From positions 1-7,596 of the forward strand of contig CAZFUY010000120.1 of NCBI GenBank assembly GCA_964522445.1: 7,596 nt of DNA, given 5' to 3'. Each line of letters opens with the position of its first letter. Position 1 is the stretch's first letter. The notes below the pieces were generated by a model that saw nothing but the letters and a program-made list of their open reading frames with translations, was not told the origin of the DNA and ran no database searches. Positions 4,653 to 7,596 of this stretch are shown here, in pieces. The stretch comes from CAZFUY01 sp964522445. GTDB taxonomy: Bacteria; Pseudomonadota; Gammaproteobacteria; SZUA-229. Both the position numbers and the translations under genes were made by a program.

Positions 4653-7457
4653 ATGTATAAATTAATTATATTGCTATTGTGTTTGTTATTGCCTCTAAAT
4701 GCAAAGGCTGAACAAGACTTAAACTGGGCTAAAACAATTCAGCATGTTGCAGATTCAGTAGTGACATTGCGTCTTGATGCAGGCAAGGCATTTGATACCG
4801 CAACAAATAGCTCGTCTCAGGCAACAGGTTTTGTTGTTGATGCAGAGCGTGGACTAATTTTAACAAATCGTCATGTGGTGCAGGCAGGGCCGGTTACTGC
4901 ACTGGCTTTATTTGCTAATCGAGAAGAGATTGAGCTAACACCTGTTTATCGTGACCCTGTGCATGACTTTGGTTTTTTTAAATACAACCCCAAATCACTC
5001 AAATTTATACAGCCAAAGTCATTATTGCTTAAGCCTGAGAAAGCAAAAATTGGGGCAGAAATCAGAATTGTTGGTAACGATGCGGGTGAGCAATTATCTA
5101 TTTTAGCCGGAACATTAGCGCGTCTTGATCGCACTGCGCCTTATTATGGAAGAGGGCGTTATAACGATTTTAATACGTTTTATTATCAATCTGCCTCGGG
5201 TGTTTCGGGAGGCTCTTCGGGGTCACCTGTTATTGATATTCAGGGAAATGTAATTGCATTGAATGCAGGTGGTAGTCGTAAAGCGGCTTCCAGTTTTTTT
5301 CTGCCGCTGGAGCGAATTGTAAGAGTGCTAAAACTTTTGCAGAAAGGAGAGCGCATTAGTCGTGGTACTTTACAGACAACACTTGTGTATAAACCTTATG
5401 ATGAAGTTCGTCGACTGGGTTTAAGGTCAGAAATTGAAGCACAATTAAGAAAAGTAAATCATGGTGTAGGTTTGCTAGTTGTTAAGCGTAATGTGCCAGA
5501 AGGGCCTGCGGATGGTTTATTAAAGCCGGGTGATATTTTACTTAAAGGTGGCACTAATAAGAAAAATTTAAACTGGTTAAGGCGATTTGATGAAGTTGAA
5601 GTTTTATTAGATGGTAATGTTGGAAAGAAAATATATCTACTTGTTGAACGCAATGGTGTGGCGGTTGATATAGAAATAACAGTGGCTGATTTGCATGCTA
5701 TTACACCCGATCGTTATATAGAATTTGGTGATGCTATAGTTCACAATCTTTCCTATCAGCAGGCGCGGCATTTAAATAGAACTGTTTCAGGTGTTTATGT
5801 TGCTCAGCCCGGGTTTATTTTTTCTACGGCAGGTATTCCTCGTGGTGCTGTTATTTTAAAAATAAATAGCCAGAAGGTTTCTAATCTGGATGATTTTGAA
5901 AATGTATTAAATACATTGTCAGATGGTCAACAGGTTACTGTTCGCTTTATTACCTTTAAAGAAACAAAACGTACCCATGTTTCAATTATAAATATGGACA
6001 GGCGCTGGTTTGTTTTACAAAAATGTAAACGCAATGATGTAACTGGTTATTGGCCCTGTGAAGCATTAGCTGATGTTAAGGAAAAACAGACAAAAAAACC
6101 AGCTAAGGTTCGATATATAAAATATAAAGATCCACGAGCTAACAAACTGTCTTCGTCAATAGTCCATGTGCAGTTTGATTTGCCTTATCATATTGATGGT
6201 GTGCAGGAATCTCATTACGGTGGTGCTGGTCTGGTTATTGATGCGAAGCATGGTCTTGTGCTGGTTGATCGAAATACAGTGCCTGTTGCGATGGGTGATG
6301 TAAGAGTCGTGTTTGCGGGTGCGGTAGATATTCCGGCTAAAGTTTTATTTGTTCATCCATTACATAATATGGCTATTGTGCAATATGATCCTGATTTATT
6401 AGCTGATACAAATGCGACTTCTGCATCGCTAAAAAATCAGCCGCTGGAGTCAGGTGATAATGTCTGGTTACTTGGCATAAAGAGTGATTTTAGTTTATCA
6501 GTTGAATCGATGACTGTTGCCTCTGTTGATCCAATGGAATTTTCTATCCCAAAAACTCCAAGGTTTCGTGAAGCCAATCTTGATGTTATTAATATTAATA
6601 ATGCGCCTTACTCACAGGGTGGTGTGTTAGCAGATGAGCAGGGAAATGTTGTGGCTTTATGGTCCAGTTTTTCTTATGGCAGTGATGATGAGTATAAACA
6701 GTCTGAATGGGGCGTGCCAGTTATTCTTGTGCAGGAATTATTAGAGCAGTGGAACTGCTGTAAACAATTCAAAATAAAATCACTGGAAGTTGAGTTGGCA
6801 ACATTGTCCATTGCGCAGGCACGTAAGCTGGGTTTAAGTAATAAGTGGTTAGAAGAATTCCAGAATGATAAGCGCAAAAGACAGGTGTTGGCTGTATCAC
6901 GGCGGGTTGGTGGATCGGATGCATTTAAAAAATTACAGGAAGGTGATCTGTTAGTCGCTATTGATAATAAAACTATAAATACATTTTTAGATGTGGAGCA
7001 TGCAAGTCAGAAAGATGAAGTTACAGTCACCATAATACGCGATGCTAAAGAGTTGTCTTTCAATATAAAAACAGCTGACTTATCAAGCTATGGCACAGAA
7101 AAAGTTGTGCAATGGGCGGGTGCGTTAATACAAAATCCACACAGAGCACTTGCTGCACAGCGAGGTATAAAACCTGAAGGTGTTTATATTTCTTCTATCT
7201 GGAGAGGTTCGCCTGCCAGCCGTTATAATCTTGGTGCGATTATCCGAGTAATTGAATTTGAAAATAATAAAATCACAGACCTTGATGATTTTATTCAATT
7301 GACAGATAAATATAAAGATAAAGAATTTGTGCAATTAAAAGTAATGGATCTAATTGACCGTGAATCAGTTATTACACTGAAACAGAATTTGCGCTACTGG
7401 CCGACAAGAGAAATATTTAAGAATGATAAAGGCTGGATGAGTAAGGCTGTTAATTAA
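4653..7457 (+). CDS. Secreted double-HtrA protease, Nma111/DEG7-like (active + degenerate protease, four PDZ)
   Basis: A 934-residue S1C (HtrA/Deg) protein, inferred to act as a periplasmic protease or chaperone. Residues 1-19 form a Sec signal peptide (hydrophobic core LIILLLCLLLPL, AKA before the likely cut at 19/20; no good lipobox). Protease domain 1 spans about 25-232: His74 in LTNRHVV, Asp105 in DPVHDFGFFK, Ser189 in SGGSSGSPV. PDZ-like 1 is about 238-345 (KPYDEVRRLGL, LLKPGDILL) and PDZ-like 2 about 358-448 (GIPRGAVILKINSQKV). A linker carries RNDVTGYW (460-467). Protease domain 2, about 500-700, is degenerate: the His and Asp positions are Asn541 and Asn572, and the Ser motif is lost. 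PDZ-like 3 is about 708-810 (IAQARKLGLSNKWLEEF) and PDZ-like 4 about 818-912. From memory of family sequences, the layout and stretches such as ILTNRHVV, YRDPVHDFGF, VGNDAGE, LSILAG and YNDFNT match yeast Nma111 (about 997 residues, nuclear) and plant DEG7, not DegP/DegQ/DegS (350-500 residues, one protease domain). Substrates are unknown. The start is supported by CAGGA and the signal peptide. It is divergent from spmA. Confidence 0.9.
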   Translation: MYKLIILLLCLLLPLNAKAEQDLNWAKTIQHVADSVVTLRLDAGKAFDTATNSSSQATGFVVDAERGLILTNRHVVQAGPVTALALFANREEIELTPVYRDPVHDFGFFKYNPKSLKFIQPKSLLLKPEKAKIGAEIRIVGNDAGEQLSILAGTLARLDRTAPYYGRGRYNDFNTFYYQSASGVSGGSSGSPVIDIQGNVIALNAGGSRKAASSFFLPLERIVRVLKLLQKGERISRGTLQTTLVYKPYDEVRRLGLRSEIEAQLRKVNHGVGLLVVKRNVPEGPADGLLKPGDILLKGGTNKKNLNWLRRFDEVEVLLDGNVGKKIYLLVERNGVAVDIEITVADLHAITPDRYIEFGDAIVHNLSYQQARHLNRTVSGVYVAQPGFIFSTAGIPRGAVILKINSQKVSNLDDFENVLNTLSDGQQVTVRFITFKETKRTHVSIINMDRRWFVLQKCKRNDVTGYWPCEALADVKEKQTKKPAKVRYIKYKDPRANKLSSSIVHVQFDLPYHIDGVQESHYGGAGLVIDAKHGLVLVDRNTVPVAMGDVRVVFAGAVDIPAKVLFVHPLHNMAIVQYDPDLLADTNATSASLKNQPLESGDNVWLLGIKSDFSLSVESMTVASVDPMEFSIPKTPRFREANLDVININNAPYSQGGVLADEQGNVVALWSSFSYGSDDEYKQSEWGVPVILVQELLEQWNCCKQFKIKSLEVELATLSIAQARKLGLSNKWLEEFQNDKRKRQVLAVSRRVGGSDAFKKLQEGDLLVAIDNKTINTFLDVEHASQKDEVTVTIIRDAKELSFNIKTADLSSYGTEKVVQWAGALIQNPHRALAAQRGIKPEGVYISSIWRGSPASRYNLGAIIRVIEFENNKITDLDDFIQLTDKYKDKEFVQLKVMDLIDRESVITLKQNLRYWPTREIFKNDKGWMSKAVN
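4665..4670 (-). promoter_or_regulatory. Possible -10 box of spmA, inside the protease signal-peptide codons
   Basis: TATAAT read on the - strand lies 38 bases upstream of the spmA ATG, inside the start of the divergent protease gene. There is no good -35 match at 16-18 bases, and the area is AT-rich because it encodes a signal peptide. It is listed because the spmA promoter must lie in or beyond this gene start. Confidence 0.25.
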
Positions 7458-7491
7458 GATTTATAGTATTAATTTAGCTTGCTATTAAATT

Positions 7492-7512
7492 AAAATAGTT
7501 TTTCTATTTTTT
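7492..7512 (+). terminator. Weak AT-rich hairpin with T-run after the protease gene
   Basis: AAAATAG (7492-7498), TTTTT loop, CTATTTT (7504-7510) followed by TT, 35 bases after the protease stop codon. The 7-bp stem has a single G:C pair, so it would be a weak terminator. The shape with a T-tract is right and nothing better is visible before the window end. Confidence 0.35.
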
Positions 7513-7571
7513 ATAATCCCAGGGTGCTAATCAAAACCATACATTTTTAATGCAAGACTTTAGTGTTTTTA

Positions 7572-7596
7572 TGTCATCCCGAGCGCAGCCGAGGGA
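7572..7596. repeat. Start of a dispersed-type repeat, cut by the window end
   Basis: The last 25 bases begin TGTCATCCCGAGCGC and run to CGAGGGA. This resembles the widespread intergenic repeat family of the form GTCATCCCGAGCGCAGC-GAGGGAT, found in many copies in diverse bacterial genomes. The TCCC and GGGA ends can pair around a GC-rich centre. The identification is from memory of the consensus; only one partial copy lies in the window. Confidence 0.45.

Noticed and set aside
4659..4685. Lipoprotein signal peptide in the protease (Cys10)
   Set aside because: The residues before Cys10 are Leu-Leu-Leu, without the small residue needed at -1, and the Cys sits in the middle of the hydrophobic core. 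A standard Sec cut after AKA (residue 19) fits better.
1..7596. Defence system, prophage, CRISPR or tRNA-linked island
   Set aside because: No nuclease, integrase, repeat-spacer array, tRNA or phage gene is visible. The genes look like housekeeping or envelope functions with uniform codon use.

Overview
The window looks like chromosomal DNA from a gammaproteobacterium with moderately AT-rich genes. It is densely coding, has no RNA genes, no CRISPR and no transposase. The lineage call rests on a pilT-pilU order as in Pseudomonas-type type IVa pilus loci, on near-canonical PilT and PilU protein sequences, and on a short REP-like palindrome. The genus cannot be fixed from the sequence.

Left part (1-3110, + strand): three consecutive type IVa pilus retraction ATPase genes. 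They are the 3' two thirds of pilT (cut by the window start), a complete pilU, and a second complete PilU-like gene only 18 bases behind pilU. All three keep Walker A, Asp box, Walker B and His box. This looks like a retraction-motor operon with an extra PilU-type paralogue.

Middle (3111-3232): a convergent intergenic region with three adjacent inverted repeats, one of them a REP-like GC-rich palindrome. It separates the pilus genes from a leftward pair, spmA-spmB (4626 down to 3233). These are membrane proteins of the spore-maturation/Gate-domain family, and the genes are 2 bases apart. The SpmA here carries about 100 extra residues between its first membrane helix and the conserved core.

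Right part (4653-7457, + strand): a 934-residue secreted protease that starts only 26 bases from the spmA start, in divergent orientation. It has the full layout of yeast Nma111 and plant DEG7: an active HtrA/trypsin domain, two PDZ-like domains, a second degenerate trypsin domain, then two more PDZ-like domains. Unlike Nma111 it has a Sec signal peptide, so it should act in the periplasm. This is the most interesting item in the window. The tail (7458-7596) holds a weak AT-rich hairpin and, at the very edge, the start of a dispersed-type repeat.

Pilus retraction is one functional unit. The spmAB pair and the double-HtrA protease form a second, divergently arranged unit, and any functional link between those two is inferred from position only.
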